64,000 nucleotides of DNA from Pseudomonadota bacterium (GTDB lineage Bacteria; Pseudomonadota; Alphaproteobacteria; Rhizobiales; Devosiaceae). Shown here piece by piece: positions 46,221 to 54,708 of the stretch. Position 1 is the first letter of the stretch, and the number at the start of each line of letters is the position of its first letter. The stretch is taken from the NCBI GenBank assembly GCA_023391095.1, contig JAEWBN010000013.1, positions 1 to 64,000 of the forward strand, given 5' to 3'. Made by a program: the position numbers and the translations under genes. Below the pieces are notes generated by a model. It made no database searches and was not told the DNA's origin. It was given only the letters and a program-made list of their open reading frames with translations.

Positions 46221-46726
46221 TCAGGGCGTGCAATCGGTGGGGATAACGCTTTCAAGACTGGTGTCGTCGGCCAGATCGAGTTCGCCACTCACGATATGCA
46301 TCGGATGGTAGGGCTGTGCGTCCTGATTGGCCGGCTGGGCCAGCCGGATCGCGTAGCAGCCGGCGAGCTGATAGGTCGCGCTTTCCCATCGCGAACCTTG
46401 AGGGCGACCGGCACATAGGAATAGGTCGAACCGGCCGCGCCTTCTTCAGTGACAGTGCCGGTCAGCACCTCGAAAAAGGCCGGCTCCTCGTAAAGGGTCT
46501 TCATCGCCTCATAGTCGGCCTGCGCATCGGCATCATCGTCGCGCGCATAGGCGTTGGCACCGAAATAGGACCACGCGCGCAGATATTCGCCACGATTGAT
46601 GGCGTTGTAATGGGACTGCACCAGCGCCGCCGGAGTGGAGCGGTCATCGACATAGTCCGGCACATTGCCTTGCGCATGGGCAGGGGCTGCGATGAGGGCG
46701 GCGAGCAGGGCAAGGCGAAGGCGCAT
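46221..46726 (-). pseudogene. Secreted protein gene with a one-base frameshift
   Basis: A 506-bp region encodes a signal peptide (MRLRLALLAALIAAPAHAQ) and the domain VPDYVDDRSTPAALVQSHYNAINRGEYLRAWSYFGANAY. The frame then goes wrong after VPVALKVRDGK. Reading one base offset there (the GGG at 46385-46387, complement) gives a natural continuation: SATYQLAGCYAIRLAQPANQ, then DAQPYHPMHIVSGELDLADD and a TGA at 46221-46223. Inserting a single G restores the full reading frame. It could be a real pseudogene or a homopolymer sequencing error. The function of this family is unknown; an in-frame GTG start at 46753 is also possible. Confidence 0.75.
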
Positions 46727-46917
46727 GGTGTTACTCAAATTTCTGATGGGCACGGACGTTGCCCAGCTCTATCCGCACAAAGTGCGGCCAAGCCAAGGTT
46801 TATTCGGCTTTGGCTATCACCGTCGTCGGCATGGTCGGGAACCGCCGTCTTGCCCCTAGCGACGGCGCGAATGTGCACCTAGGTTAGGGGACCTGACTAA
46901 GACCGAAGAGTTGCCTC

Positions 46918-49824
46918 ATGTCCCATCCCGCCTTCGAGCTCCTGCGCAACGAGAAAATTGCCGAGATCAATTCGGAGGCGTGGCTTTACCGGCACAGGAA
47001 GACAGGGGCGGAGGTGCTGAGCCTCGTCAATGACGACGAGAACAAGGTTTTCGGCATTACCTTCAAGACGCCCCCGGAGGATTCGACCGGCATTGCCCAT
47101 ATTCTCGAGCATTCGGTGCTGTGCGGCTCGAGGAAATATCCGGTCAAGAAGCCCTTTGTGGAGCTGCTCAAGGGCAGCATGCACACTTTCCTCAACGCCA
47201 TGACCTTTCCGGACAAGACCGCCTATCCGGTGGCCAGCCAGAACCTCAAGGATTTCTACAACCTCGTTGACGTCTATCTCGACGCGGTGCTGTTTCCGCT
47301 GATCACGGAAGATACGTTCGAGCAGGAAGGCTGGCACTACGAGCTCGAAAGCCTCGATGCACCCCTGGTCTATAAGGGCGTGGTCTTCAACGAGATGAAG
47401 GGGGTGTACTCCTCCCCCGACTCGGTGATGCACACGCTGGCGCAGAATGGGCTGTTCCCGGACACGACCTATGGAAAGTCGTCGGGCGGCGATCCCAAGG
47501 CGATCCCCGACCTCACCTACGAGCAGTTCAAGCGCTTTCACGAGACCTATTACCATCCCTCCAATGCGCGGGTGGTGTTTTCGGGCGATGACGCGCCGGA
47601 AAAGCGGCTCGACATTCTCGACAGCTATTTCAGCCAGTTCGAGCGGATCGAGGTGGATGCCGAGGTGGCGCTACAGCCGCGATGGAACGCGCCGCGCACG
47701 GTTTCGGGCACTTATGCGGGCACGGTCGATCCGGAAAAGCGCCGCGACGGCATGGTGAGCGTGAGCTGGATGCTGGACCCTGCGGAGAGCCGCGAAGAGG
47801 TTCTGAGCCACGGCATGCTGAGCTATCTGCTGGCGGGCAATTCTGCGGCGCCGCTGCGCAAGAAGCTCACGGAAAGCGGGCTCGGCGAGGGCGTGATCGG
47901 GGGCGGCATCGCCTCCTACCTGCGCCAGCCCATGGGCAGTTTCGGGCTCAAGGGCGTCGACCCTGCCGATGCTGAGAAGATCGAAAAGCTGGTGCTCGAT
48001 ACGCTGGCCGAGATTGCCGAAACCGGCTTTTCGCCCGAACAGATCGATGCGGCGGTCAATACGTTCGAGTTTACCCTGCGCGAGCAGAATACCGGCTCTT
48101 ATCCGCGCGGCATGACCTATATGTTCAATGCGCTGGGCACGTGGCTGCATGGCGGCGACCCGCTCTCGCCGCTGAGCTTTGAAACGGCGCTGGCCGCGCT
48201 CAAGGACAAGGCGGCCGGCGATCACTTCAAGACTGAAATTCGCCGGCTTTTCCTCGATAATCCGCATCGGCTGACCACCACACTTTCGGCCGATCCGGAG
48301 CAGGGCTCACGCGAGGCCAAGGCGGAGGCCGACAAACTGGCAGAGGTTCGCGCCGGCCTCGATGAGACGGCGCTCAAGTCCGTGCTGGAGCGCACTGAAA
48401 AGCTGAAGGCCCTGCAGGAAGAGGTCGATAAGCCGGAAGACCTCGCCAAGATCCCGACGCTGGGCCTTGCCGATCTCGACCGCGACATCCGCACGGTTCC
48501 GACGGAGGAAAGTGCGCTTCACGGGGCGCGGGTGATGTTCCATGACCTGCCGACCACGGGCATCGTCTATCTCGATCTCGGCTTTGACCTCCATGTGCTC
48601 GACGCAGACATGCTCCCCTACTTGCCGCTCTTCGGACGGGCGCTGCTGCAGACCGGCACGAGCAAGGAAGACTTCGTGTCGCTGACCCAGCGCATCGGTC
48701 GGACCACGGGCGGCGTGCAGCAGCATCGTGGCCTTGCCACGCGGCAGGACGGGACGGGTACGGCAGCCTGGTTCTTCCTTTCGGGCAAGGCGGTGCCGGA
48801 CAAGCTGGCGGACATGCTCGCTATCATGGGCGATGTGCTGCTCGATGCGCGGCTCGATAATCGCGAGCGGTTCAAGCAGATGGCGCTGGAGGAGAAGGCC
48901 GGGTTCGAAGCGCGGCTGGTGCCCTCGGGCAATGCCATTGTCGATACGCGCATCAAGTCGGGCCTCACGGAAGCCGGCTGGATAGCAGAGCAGATGAGCG
49001 GCGTGTCCTATGGCCAGTTCCTCAAGGACTTGGTCAAGCGCGTGGACAGCGACTGGGCGGGTGTCGAAGCGACATTGAAGGCAATCCGGGACCGGCTGTT
49101 CAACCGTGGCCGGATGGTGGTCAATGTCACGGCCGATGGCGCGCTCTGGGGCAAGGCCCAGGCAGAATTGGCCAGCTTTGTTGCCGGCCTGCCGGACCAA
49201 AAGGTTGGCGATGCCGACTGGAGCCGGACATTGGCGCCGCGCAATGAGGGGCTGATCATCCCGGCCCAGGTCAATTATGTGGGCAAGGGCGCGAACCTGA
49301 AGGCGCTGGGCTTCACCCTCACGGCGGCATCAGCGGTGGCGCTGCGTCTGCTCAACACCACCTATCTCTGGGACAAGGTGCGCGTGCAGGGCGGGGCTTA
49401 TGGTGGATCGAGCCGGTTCGATCTCAGCTCCGGCAATTTTGCCTTTCTCAGCTATCGCGACCCCAACCTTTTGAAGACGCTGGATGTCTATGACGGCGCG
49501 GCCAAGGCCCTGAGGGCGGAAATTGGTGACACCGATCTCGTGCGCTCCGTCATCGGCGTGGTCGGCGATCTCGACCGGCCGGAATTTGTCGATGCAAAGG
49601 GCTACTCGGCCATGTGGCGCATTCTCAATGGCACGACGGATGAATTGCGCCAGCAGCGGCGCTACGAAATCCTCGGCACCAGCCGCGCCGATTTCGTGGC
49701 ATTGGCCGAGGCGATCGAGGCCGTCGCTGCCAGGGGGCATGTCGTAGTGCTGGGCGGCGAGGCGGCGATTACGGCAGCCAATGAAAAGCGGCCGGGACTG
49801 CTTGAGGTCAGCAAGGTGGTGTGA
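46918..49824 (+). CDS. M16C-family metallopeptidase (presequence protease-like)
   Basis: 968 residues, the size of PreP/M16C proteases. The inverted zinc motif HxxEH is His61-ILE-His65 (GIAHILEHSVLCGS), with the distal Glu expected about 75-100 residues later (EMKGVYSSPDS). Four M16 half-domains are expected; the inactive halves are in the C-terminal part. There is no signal peptide, so in bacteria it would be cytosolic and degrade peptides. It was not fused with anything. It is followed by a repeat and a terminator at 49904. Confidence 0.9.
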   Translation: MSHPAFELLRNEKIAEINSEAWLYRHRKTGAEVLSLVNDDENKVFGITFKTPPEDSTGIAHILEHSVLCGSRKYPVKKPFVELLKGSMHTFLNAMTFPDKTAYPVASQNLKDFYNLVDVYLDAVLFPLITEDTFEQEGWHYELESLDAPLVYKGVVFNEMKGVYSSPDSVMHTLAQNGLFPDTTYGKSSGGDPKAIPDLTYEQFKRFHETYYHPSNARVVFSGDDAPEKRLDILDSYFSQFERIEVDAEVALQPRWNAPRTVSGTYAGTVDPEKRRDGMVSVSWMLDPAESREEVLSHGMLSYLLAGNSAAPLRKKLTESGLGEGVIGGGIASYLRQPMGSFGLKGVDPADAEKIEKLVLDTLAEIAETGFSPEQIDAAVNTFEFTLREQNTGSYPRGMTYMFNALGTWLHGGDPLSPLSFETALAALKDKAAGDHFKTEIRRLFLDNPHRLTTTLSADPEQGSREAKAEADKLAEVRAGLDETALKSVLERTEKLKALQEEVDKPEDLAKIPTLGLADLDRDIRTVPTEESALHGARVMFHDLPTTGIVYLDLGFDLHVLDADMLPYLPLFGRALLQTGTSKEDFVSLTQRIGRTTGGVQQHRGLATRQDGTGTAAWFFLSGKAVPDKLADMLAIMGDVLLDARLDNRERFKQMALEEKAGFEARLVPSGNAIVDTRIKSGLTEAGWIAEQMSGVSYGQFLKDLVKRVDSDWAGVEATLKAIRDRLFNRGRMVVNVTADGALWGKAQAELASFVAGLPDQKVGDADWSRTLAPRNEGLIIPAQVNYVGKGANLKALGFTLTAASAVALRLLNTTYLWDKVRVQGGAYGGSSRFDLSSGNFAFLSYRDPNLLKTLDVYDGAAKALRAEIGDTDLVRSVIGVVGDLDRPEFVDAKGYSAMWRILNGTTDELRQQRRYEILGTSRADFVALAEAIEAVAARGHVVVLGGEAAITAANEKRPGLLEVSKVV

Positions 49825-49827
49825 CCC

Positions 49828-49876
49828 TCACCGTCTCGCGCGCTGCGCGAGCCAACTCTCCCCGAGGGGGAGAGGA
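49828..49876. repeat. Double-hairpin intergenic repeat (RIME-like)
   Basis: CTCGCGC-GCT-GCGCGAG (49835-49851) followed by CTCTCCCC-GA-GGGGGAGAG (49856-49874). This is the same two-hairpin layout as at 2185-2230 and 19548-19590. Confidence 0.6.
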
Positions 49877-49903
49877 ATAGGGGCTTGTTAAGCCCACCGT
49901 CTT

Positions 49904-49932
49904 GCCCCCGGATTTGATCCGGGGGCTTTCCT
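49904..49932 (+). terminator. Rho-independent terminator after the M16C peptidase
   Basis: GCCCCCGGAT-TTG-ATCCGGGGGC is a perfect 10-bp stem followed by TTTCCTTT. Confidence 0.7.
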
Positions 49933-50126
49933 TTGCGGCGGCGCATGGACAGCGGCCCTTGCGTGAAGCCCGAGGGCAGCGCGGAGATGGGGGTGATGAA
50001 GTGAGTATCCGGAGATTTCGTTCACCTGTCTCGGTGCTCAGGAGTTTCTGACCGGACGGAGAGGAATAGGCCAACGGAACGGCAGGGTTCAGCGCCGCGT
50101 TCGTGTTCCGAAAGGAACGGCCTCAG

Positions 50127-50717
50127 ATGACGGATTTGCAGGAAGGCGCGCTGGGCGGATTGGTCCGCAAGGTCGAGGAGCGTGCCGATGCCGGTCAGGC
50201 GGTGTCGATCGGGCTGGTGCGGGAGATTGCAGGTCAGCGGGCAGCGGGGCCGTTGCTGCTGCTGCCGGCGCTGATCGTCATTTCTCCGCTCAGCATCATT
50301 CCGGGCCTGCCGACCATGGTGGGGCTCAATACCATCCTTGTGGCGGGGCAGATCGTACTGGGGCGGAAGAATTTCTGGCTGCCCAAATGGCTGAGCGAGC
50401 GTTGCATTTCGGCCAAGCATGCCCAGACCCTGCTCAAATTCCTCAAGCCGGTGAGCCGCGTAGCTGATGGCGTTGTGCGGCGGCGGGCGCGGTTCATGAC
50501 CGGGCCGGTGATGCGCCGCGCCGGGGCGCTAATCTGCGTCCTCGTCGGCTGCATCATGCCGCTTCTCGAATTCATTCCCTTCACCTCCACCTGGGCGGCC
50601 AGCGTAATCGCCCTCTATGCGCTGGCGATCACCGCGCGGGACGGGCTTCTGGCGACGGCCTGGATCGGGCTGGTCGCGGGGCTGGTGAGCCTGGCCTGGA
50701 TGTTTTTCGGGCCGTGA
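50127..50717 (+). CDS. exoD: ExoD-like membrane protein
   Basis: 196 residues. The ExoD family pattern is GPLLLLPALIVISPLSIIPGLPTMVGLNTILVAGQIVLGRKNFWLPKWLSER, then the C-terminal membrane segments (ICVLVGCIMPLLEFIPF, ASVIALYALAITARDG). About three to four membrane helices. ExoD was named for exopolysaccharide and alkaline-stress defects in Sinorhizobium; its molecular action is unclear. The ATG at 50127 follows AAAGGAACGGCC. Confidence 0.88.
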   Translation: MTDLQEGALGGLVRKVEERADAGQAVSIGLVREIAGQRAAGPLLLLPALIVISPLSIIPGLPTMVGLNTILVAGQIVLGRKNFWLPKWLSERCISAKHAQTLLKFLKPVSRVADGVVRRRARFMTGPVMRRAGALICVLVGCIMPLLEFIPFTSTWAASVIALYALAITARDGLLATAWIGLVAGLVSLAWMFFGP

Positions 50718-50793
50718 CGGGTAGCATGCCCTAGTCGTTTGACATTACCCCCGCCGAGCGCCGCTAGGCGCCTTCGTCGCCAAGCTCTGCTTG

Positions 50794-50814
50794 CCTCCCC
50801 CTGATAGGGGGAGG
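50794..50814. repeat. Hairpin repeat between exoD and the esterase gene
   Basis: CCTCCCCCT-GAT-AGGGGGAGG, nearly identical to 20525-20546. It lies between convergent stops (50717 and 50825) and probably acts as a terminator. Confidence 0.6.
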
Positions 50815-50824
50815 TGAAGAGGGG

Positions 50825-51835
50825 TCAGCTCAAGAGGTCGGCCAGGTAGGGCAGGGAGAGGTCCATGCGGTAGTCGACGCCGGAATGGTTGTCGGGGAAC
50901 TCCTCGTAGCGATGGGCGATGCCTTTGGCGGTGAGGGTCTTGTGGATGCGGCGGGTGCCGTAGAGGATATTGTACTGATCCTCGGTGCCGCATTCGAGGT
51001 AGAAGCCCTTGAGCTTGCCGAAAGCGCGGGCGTGGGTCTCGACCATGCGGGCCGGGTCCCATTTGAGCCAGTTGGCCCAGCGGTCCTCGATCAATTCGCA
51101 AGTGTCGAGGGTCACCGGCAGGCGCAGGCCAAGGAAGGTCGCAGGATCGGGGGCGGGGTCAAAGCTGGCCGCCTGCGCCAGGATCATCAGCACCATTGTG
51201 TCCTTGCCGTCGATCTTGGGCTTGGCCTCAAAGGTCTTGAGCCATTTTTCAATGGAATTGTCGGCCTTGGCGAGGGCGCGCAGGGTGCCGGGGAATTCGG
51301 GGATATAAAGGTTTTCAAAACCGGCATCACCGGAGTGGCTGGCGCCGGCCGACCAGACGTCGGGGTGGAGCATGACGTGGACCAGCGCGCCGAAGCCACC
51401 CGAGGATTTTCCAAACACGCCGCGCTTGCCAAAGCCGCCACAGCCGAAGCGGGCTTCGACGGCAGGCAGCATTTCGGTAATGAGAAAATCCTCGTAATTG
51501 CCGATGACGGGGCTGTTTACATATTGATTGCCCCCGAGGCGCGAGTAGCAATCGGGGAAGGCCACCACGACCGGCTTCATCTTGCCTTCGCCGATGAGGC
51601 GATCGAGGCGTTCTGGGACATTTTCGGTGAAGCTCTTCCAGGCGGTATGGGCCGGGCCGCCGGCAGTGAAGCCGACGAGATCGACGAGCAGGGGCAGGTC
51701 CTTGCCGTCATGGCCATGGGGCACATAGACATCGACAATCCGCTCGGTGGGATCGCCCAGGCGGTTGCCGGCGAGCGCCTTGCTGTCAACGACGAGGCGA
51801 TGGATGGTGCCGGCGGGGTGGCTGGTGCGGCGCAT
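50825..51835 (-). CDS. Putative esterase (alpha/beta hydrolase, enterochelin esterase-like)
   Basis: 336 residues. The fold segments are RIVDVYVPHGHDGKDLPLLVDLVGFTAGG, KPVVVAFPDCYSRLGGNQYVNS and the nucleophile elbow GVFGKSSGGFGAL (GxSxG: GKSSGG). A late HSGVDY carries the catalytic His region. The match is to the esterase D/enterochelin esterase-like group (Fes/YieL-like). There is no signal peptide. The substrate, perhaps a siderophore or acyl ester, is not determined. Start ATG 51835 follows GGAGCC. Confidence 0.8.
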   Translation of the reverse strand: MRRTSHPAGTIHRLVVDSKALAGNRLGDPTERIVDVYVPHGHDGKDLPLLVDLVGFTAGGPAHTAWKSFTENVPERLDRLIGEGKMKPVVVAFPDCYSRLGGNQYVNSPVIGNYEDFLITEMLPAVEARFGCGGFGKRGVFGKSSGGFGALVHVMLHPDVWSAGASHSGDAGFENLYIPEFPGTLRALAKADNSIEKWLKTFEAKPKIDGKDTMVLMILAQAASFDPAPDPATFLGLRLPVTLDTCELIEDRWANWLKWDPARMVETHARAFGKLKGFYLECGTEDQYNILYGTRRIHKTLTAKGIAHRYEEFPDNHSGVDYRMDLSLPYLADLLS

Positions 51836-51940
51836 GACAGGCTCCGTTGTTTTTCGTCGGTCTCGAACGCATCTGGTGCGTTGTGGTTTGGCCCAGTGGG
51901 GCGGAAATGGCAATGTCGGGGCCCGACAAGGAGGCGCGTG

Positions 51941-52249
51941 ATGTCATCGCGGAGCAATCACCAGCGGCTGGTGGCGCTGGAAAAGGAAATGGAAGCGGCG
52001 GCCGCAGCGTTCGATTTCGAAAAGGCCGCGCGTTTGCGCGACGAGATCGGCCGGCTCAAGGGCGAGGACCAGGTGGCCAGTATCCTCGATGAGGCGGGCA
52101 ATGCCATCGACGTGCAGGTGGGCCAGGCGCCGCCGGGCCAGATGGGGCTGGGCTCGGACATTCCGGTGCGCAAGCCGCCCAAGGGCTGGGTGAAGCCGAA
52201 GAAACCCGATTTCATGACCAAGAATGTCAAGCCGCGCGGCGGGCGCTAG
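51941..52249 (+). CDS. UvrB/UvrC-motif protein
   Basis: 102 residues. The first half is one UvrB/UvrC-type coiled-coil motif (LEKEMEAAAAAFDFEKAARLRDEIGRLKG, about 13-41). The second half is proline- and lysine-rich (VRKPPKGWVKPKKPDFMTKNVKPRGGR), a possible nucleic acid-binding tail. This is an excision repair-like motif outside UvrB/C, role unknown. AAGGAGG lies 6 nt before the ATG. It is divergent from the esterase gene. Confidence 0.85.
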   Translation: MSSRSNHQRLVALEKEMEAAAAAFDFEKAARLRDEIGRLKGEDQVASILDEAGNAIDVQVGQAPPGQMGLGSDIPVRKPPKGWVKPKKPDFMTKNVKPRGGR

Positions 52250-52255
52250 GTGCGG

Positions 52256-52648
52256 TCAGCCTGCTTCGGCGCGGCGCTCGCTGGCGAGGTTCCGGATTTC
52301 GCGGAGTTCGGCGATGGTGGTTTCGAGGTCGTCGCGCTGGCGTTCGAGCAGGGCAATGCGCTCGTCGACCTTTTCGGCCAGAAGCGTCACCTGTTGGGTG
52401 CGGTCGGCGTCGTAGAGGCTGAGATAGTCCGAGATATCGCGCAGGGAAAAGCCCAGCCGCTTTCCGCGCAGGATCAGGATCAGGCGGGCGCGGTCTCGGC
52501 GGCGAAAGATGCGGGTGGCGCCCACTCTCTCGGGGGAGAGCAGGCCCTTGGTTTCGTAAAAGCGGATGGCGCGGGTCGAGATGCCGAATTCCTTGGCAAG
52601 GTCGGCAATCGAGAACAGGTCCTTGGTGTCAGCGGCGGCGCGAGTCAC
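52256..52648 (-). CDS. MerR-family transcriptional regulator (LiuR-like)
   Basis: 130 residues. The MerR helix-turn-helix with wing (FSIADLAKEFGISTRAIRFYETKGLLSPERVGATRIFRRRDRARLILILRGKRLGFSLRDISDYL, about 12-76) precedes a short helical tail with no cysteine metal site. This fits the LiuR/fatty acid type MerR proteins. The ATG overlaps the fadD stop (ATGA), so it is co-translated with fadD. Two matching dyads in the fadD-fadE divergent region are the likely binding sites. Confidence 0.88.
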   Translation of the reverse strand: MTRAAADTKDLFSIADLAKEFGISTRAIRFYETKGLLSPERVGATRIFRRRDRARLILILRGKRLGFSLRDISDYLSLYDADRTQQVTLLAEKVDERIALLERQRDDLETTIAELREIRNLASERRAEAG

Positions 52649-54351
52649 TTTTTTCCGGCTTTCATCTGGGCGTATTCTTCGCGGAGCTCTTTCTTGGAGA
52701 GCTTGCCGATCAGCGTCTTGGGCAGGGCATCCTTGAAGATGATCTCTTTGGGCATTTCGATCTTGTTGAGCTTGTCCTTGAGGAAGGCCTTGAGGCTTTC
52801 CTCGGTGGCGGACTGGCCCTCCTTGAGCTTCACATAAGCGACGGGCGCCTCGCCGCGATACTGGTCCGGCACGCCGATGACGTTGGTTTCCTCGACGGCC
52901 TCGTGGGTCATCAGCGCTTCCTCGATGGTGCGTGGATAGACATTGAAGCCCGAGCAGATGATGAGGTCCTTGATGCGGTCGACAAGGAAGACGTAGCCGT
53001 CCTGGTCCATGTGGCCGACATCGCCGGTACGCAGCCAGCCGTCCATGAAGGCTTCGGAACTGGCTTCGGCATTTTCGTAATAGCCTGCCATGACCTGGGG
53101 GCCCTTGACCTGCAATTCGCCATCCTGGCCGATGCCGACGACATTGCCGGAGTCAACGTCGACAAAGCGGATGTCGGTGCCCGGCAGGGGCAGGCCGATG
53201 GACAGGGGCTTGCTGGGCACGCGCAGGGCGGCGCAGCAGACGACCGGGGAGGCTTCGGTGAGGCCATAGCCTTCGGCCAGAATGGTTTTCGAGGACTTTC
53301 TGGCGAAAGCGGCGCGCACTTCGTCGGGCAGGGCGGCGCCACCGGAAATGGCGACTTCAAGGCTCGCCAGATGTTCGGGCTTCACCGAGTCGGCGCGGGC
53401 GATGGCATTGAGCAGGGTCGGCACGGAAGGCAGGATATTGGCCCTGGTGCGCTCGAGAATGCCCAGCAGCGCCTTGAGCTCGAAGCGCGGCAGCATGATG
53501 ACAGGAATGCCGTTGGTGAGCGGCACGTTCATGCAGACGGTCATGGCGAAGATGTGGAAGAAGGGCAGGACGGCAATGACCTTGGAGGGCGGGTAGAAAA
53601 GCCCGCAGCCCCATTTGTCGATCTGGCTGACATTGGCCGAGATATTGGCATGGGTCAGCAGCGCGCCCTTGGGAATGCCGGTGGTGCCGCCGGTATATTG
53701 CTGGACGGCGATGTCCTTGCGCGGATCGATGGTGACGGGCGTGGGCTTGTGGCCGGTGGCGATGAGCTTTTCGAAGGACGCGGTGACGCCGCTATATTCG
53801 GGCTTGGCCAGATCCTTGCGCTTGGCAACCGAGAAGAGGATTTTCTTGACCAGCGGCAGCGCATTGGGGAAGTGCGCCACGATCAGCTTCTTGACGTGGC
53901 CGGCCTTTTGCAGCGCCTCGCCCTTTTCATAGATCTGCTGGAGATCGAGGGTCACCATGATGTCGGCGCCCGCATTGGCGGTGATGTGGCTGAGCTCGGG
54001 GATCGTGTAGAGCGGGTTGCAGTTGACCACCGTGCCGCCGGCCTTGAGCACGCCATAATAGGCAATGGGATAGAAGGGCGTGTTGGGCAGCATGAGCGCC
54101 ACGCGGGTGCCCTTGGTGACGCCATACTGGCTCTGCAGCGCGCCGGCAAAGGCGGTGATCTTTTCAGCCAGTTCGCCGAAGGTGGTGGTCCCGCCCAGGA
54201 AATCGAGGGCGAGGGCGCCGGGGTTTTTGGCGCAGGCGGCCAGCACCTGTTCGTGAACGGGCGTTTCGTCGATCTGGGCGTCCCAGACGATCCCCTCGGG
54301 GTAGCTGGCGATCCACGGGCGCAGGCTGTCGGTTTCGGCAGTCGTGTCCAT
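52645..54351 (-). CDS. fadD: Long-chain-fatty-acid CoA ligase
   Basis: 568 residues. The AMP-binding enzyme signature YTGGTTGIPKGALLTH lies in the middle, with later GYGLTEASPVV, LRTGDVGHMDQDGYVFLVDR (the aspartate and arginine of the hinge) and PKTLIGKLSKKELR (catalytic Lys). FadD activates fatty acids to acyl-CoA at the inner membrane. Start ATG 54351 follows GAGGAGAACC. It is followed by merR (ATGA overlap) and divergent from fadE. Confidence 0.92.
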   Translation of the reverse strand: MDTTAETDSLRPWIASYPEGIVWDAQIDETPVHEQVLAACAKNPGALALDFLGGTTTFGELAEKITAFAGALQSQYGVTKGTRVALMLPNTPFYPIAYYGVLKAGGTVVNCNPLYTIPELSHITANAGADIMVTLDLQQIYEKGEALQKAGHVKKLIVAHFPNALPLVKKILFSVAKRKDLAKPEYSGVTASFEKLIATGHKPTPVTIDPRKDIAVQQYTGGTTGIPKGALLTHANISANVSQIDKWGCGLFYPPSKVIAVLPFFHIFAMTVCMNVPLTNGIPVIMLPRFELKALLGILERTRANILPSVPTLLNAIARADSVKPEHLASLEVAISGGAALPDEVRAAFARKSSKTILAEGYGLTEASPVVCCAALRVPSKPLSIGLPLPGTDIRFVDVDSGNVVGIGQDGELQVKGPQVMAGYYENAEASSEAFMDGWLRTGDVGHMDQDGYVFLVDRIKDLIICSGFNVYPRTIEEALMTHEAVEETNVIGVPDQYRGEAPVAYVKLKEGQSATEESLKAFLKDKLNKIEMPKEIIFKDALPKTLIGKLSKKELREEYAQMKAGKK

Positions 54352-54462
54352 TCCGGTTCTCCTCCTCTGCCTTAGAGCAGATGGTTCTCCTCGATCGGCC
54401 GGATCGGTTTCCCGCATCGTCTGTCGCGATCTGGTCCGGCTTGGGGAAACTATTCCACGCGC

Positions 54463-54477
54463 TTACGTTAGCGTCAA
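54463..54477 (-). promoter_or_regulatory. MerR-type box at the fadD promoter
   Basis: On minus it reads TTGACG-CTA-ACGTAA, matching the second site TTGACG-TAT-ACGTAA in all but the central bases. TTGACG can serve as the -35, with AATAGT (54454-54449, 17-bp spacer) as -10 for fadD-merR. Binding by the MerR protein at 52256 is inference. Confidence 0.6.
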
Positions 54478-54532
54478 TTCGGTGCCGGTGCGGCAGGGAA
54501 CCGAAATCCACACCAAGACGTATTGGGGCGTA

Positions 54533-54552
54533 GGTTGACGTATACGTAAACC
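54533..54552 (+). promoter_or_regulatory. MerR-type box at the fadE promoter
   Basis: GGTTGACGTATACGTAAACC is a 20-bp near-perfect palindrome (one mismatched pair). TTGACG (54535-54540) can be the -35 with TAGAGT (54558-54563, 17-bp spacer) as -10 for fadE. Confidence 0.65.
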
Positions 54553-54708
54553 TGAGTAGAGTAGGGATACACAACCTGCCAAGGCGCGTTATGGTGCAGC
54601 CAAGGCAAGGGAAGGCCGGGTCGATCTGGGGATCGGCACCGGTCCGGCATTAAGGCTTGACGGGCAGCGGTCCCATTAAGGGCCCGTCCGTCACTGGAGG
54701 ATGTGGGC

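Larger units (their letters stand above)
49825..50126. other. Repeat-containing gap before exoD
   Basis: This 302-bp gap holds a double-hairpin element (49828-49876), a T-tailed hairpin (49904-49932), and AAAGGAAC as a ribosome site just before exoD. No further gene was seen. Confidence 0.55.
54352..54708. other. Divergent promoter region fadD/fadE
   Basis: This 357-bp region between divergently transcribed fadD and fadE holds two matching dyads (54463-54477 and 54533-54552). The intervening A/T-richer stretch fits two back-to-back promoters. No ORF with a plausible start is present. Confidence 0.7.
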
